Shown here piece after piece: positions 12,999 through 13,965 of a stretch of DNA of 13,965 bases. The notes below the pieces were generated by a model. The model was given only the letters and a program-made list of their open reading frames with translations, made no database searches and was not told the DNA's origin. Every line of letters begins with the position of its first letter. The stretch's first letter is position 1. This DNA is from Candidatus Omnitrophota bacterium (GTDB lineage: Bacteria > Omnitrophota > Gorgyraeia > Tantalellales > Tantalellaceae): contig JAGLIU010000028.1 of NCBI GenBank assembly GCA_023142805.1, positions 1 through 13,965 on the forward strand. The letters are read 5' to 3'. A program made the position numbers and the translations under genes.

Positions 12999-13965
12999 AT
13001 GTTTAATAAGCAAATATCCGATATGTTTTTACGTATAGCCGATGCGCTCGAAATTAAGGGCGAGAATGTCTTCAAGATCCGGGCGTACCGTACGGCAGGG
13101 CAGAATATAATGGGGCTTTCACGTCAGCTTTTAGAACTTTTTGAAGAAGATCCCGGAGAGATAGATAATATCGAGGGTATTGGTAAAGATCTTAAAGAAA
13201 AGATCATAGAACTTTTAATGACAGGTGGACTAAAGTATTATGAAGATCTTAGAGCGGAGTTTCCGGAGGGTTTTCTCGATATGTTGAAACTTTCGGGACT
13301 GGGACCGAAAAAACTTAAAAAATTGCATGAAAGACTTGGTATAGAGAATGTAGACGATCTGGAAAAATCCTGCCGACGCGGTGATCTTGAAAACCTTGAA
13401 GGTATGGGTGTTAAAACTCAAGAGAAATTTATTGAAGCTATAGGTTATTTTAGAGAACAGGTTGGCAGAATGCTTTTACCCGAAGCGGATAAGTGCGCGG
13501 ACGAAGTTTTGAAATATTTATTAAGATCTAAATATTTCAAAAAAATAGAAAAAGCGGGAAGTCTACGTAGAGGGAAAGAGACGATAGGGGATTTAGATGT
13601 ACTGGCTCAGGCCGGTGACAGGGAAAAAGCGATGGACTTTTTTGTGAAATATCCGGAAGTGAGAGAGGTTGTCGCGAAAGGACATACAAAATCAAGCGTT
13701 ATATTAAAAAATGGGACGCAAATTGATCTGAGAATAGTTGAGTCGAAAAGTTTCGGCGCGGCGCTGGTCTATTTTACGGGATCAAAGGAACATAACGTGA
13801 AGATCCGGTCTATAGCGAAAAGAAAAGGTTATAAGCTGAATGAGTATGGTGTTTTTTTTGAATCCGGTGGAAAAGAAAAGTATATAGCCGGGAAGACGGA
13901 AAAGGATGTTTACGCGGCTATAGACTTGGAATGGATCCCGCCGGAGTTGCGTGAAAACCGGGGAG
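12999..13965 (+). CDS. polX: DNA polymerase/3'-5' exonuclease PolX, 3'-partial
   Basis: A frame opens at ATG 12999 and stays open to the window end (322 codons); the stop lies outside. PolX proteins are about 570-580 residues, so the C-terminal PHP exonuclease domain is missing here. The N-terminal part is the helix-hairpin-helix lyase-like domain with IADALEIKGENVFKIRAYR (about 13-31), IEGIGKDLKEKI and LSGLGPKKLKKL. The polymerase palm has GSLRRGKETIGDLDVL with metal-binding D198 and D200, and the third aspartate D243 (QIDLRIV). FTGSKEHNVKIRSIAKRKGYKLNEYGVF is the family nucleotide-binding and fingers segment. It is expected to fill gaps in DNA repair in the cytoplasm. It starts 26 nt after the preceding gene with no clear ribosome site. 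Confidence 0.95.
   Translation, partial: MFNKQISDMFLRIADALEIKGENVFKIRAYRTAGQNIMGLSRQLLELFEEDPGEIDNIEGIGKDLKEKIIELLMTGGLKYYEDLRAEFPEGFLDMLKLSGLGPKKLKKLHERLGIENVDDLEKSCRRGDLENLEGMGVKTQEKFIEAIGYFREQVGRMLLPEADKCADEVLKYLLRSKYFKKIEKAGSLRRGKETIGDLDVLAQAGDREKAMDFFVKYPEVREVVAKGHTKSSVILKNGTQIDLRIVESKSFGAALVYFTGSKEHNVKIRSIAKRKGYKLNEYGVFFESGGKEKYIAGKTEKDVYAAIDLEWIPPELRENRG

Overview
The window reads as a chromosomal segment of an anaerobic or fermentative bacterium. It carries pyruvate:ferredoxin oxidoreductase (PFOR) instead of a visible pyruvate dehydrogenase, and a two-subunit glycine decarboxylase (GcvPA/GcvPB). It also has Sec/lipoprotein export, an ECF sigma factor, a REC-GGDEF protein and a PolX-type polymerase. 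Base composition is moderate to AT-rich. This mix, with dispersed palindromic repeats, would suit an uncultured candidate phylum such as Omnitrophota. That assignment is an impression, not something the sequence proves.

Left half (1-9239, plus strand) is central metabolism. It holds the 3' part of the PFOR gene (5' end outside the window), a 90-bp palindromic repeat whose left arm contains the PFOR stop codon, and lipoyl synthase (lipA). Then comes a near-consensus sigma-70 promoter driving a ZTP (pfl) riboswitch, followed by gcvT, gcvH, gcvPA, gcvPB and a lipoate-protein ligase-like gene. The logic is coherent. LipA and the ligase-like protein would lipoylate GcvH, and GcvPA/B, GcvH and GcvT would turn glycine into methylene-tetrahydrofolate. 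The riboswitch would sense the ZTP alarmone that accumulates when 10-formyl-THF is short, and so turn the operon on. No dihydrolipoamide dehydrogenase gene is in the window.

Middle (9228-10731, minus strand): an ECF-type sigma factor, a zinc-binding membrane anti-sigma factor, and a small lipoprotein that also has its own consensus promoter. The lipoprotein gene converges on and overlaps the end of the ligase gene by 12 bp.

Intergenic stretch 10732-11116 has no convincing gene. It holds a small dyad at the sigma gene's start, a dispersed-repeat-like element (10811-10857), a perfect 14-bp hairpin (10943-10979) and a promoter for the next gene.

Right end (11117-13965, plus strand): a REC-GGDEF protein with a C-terminal MshEN-like tail, an exported protein with a BamE-like C-terminus (start/stop overlap), and DNA polymerase X cut by the window edge.
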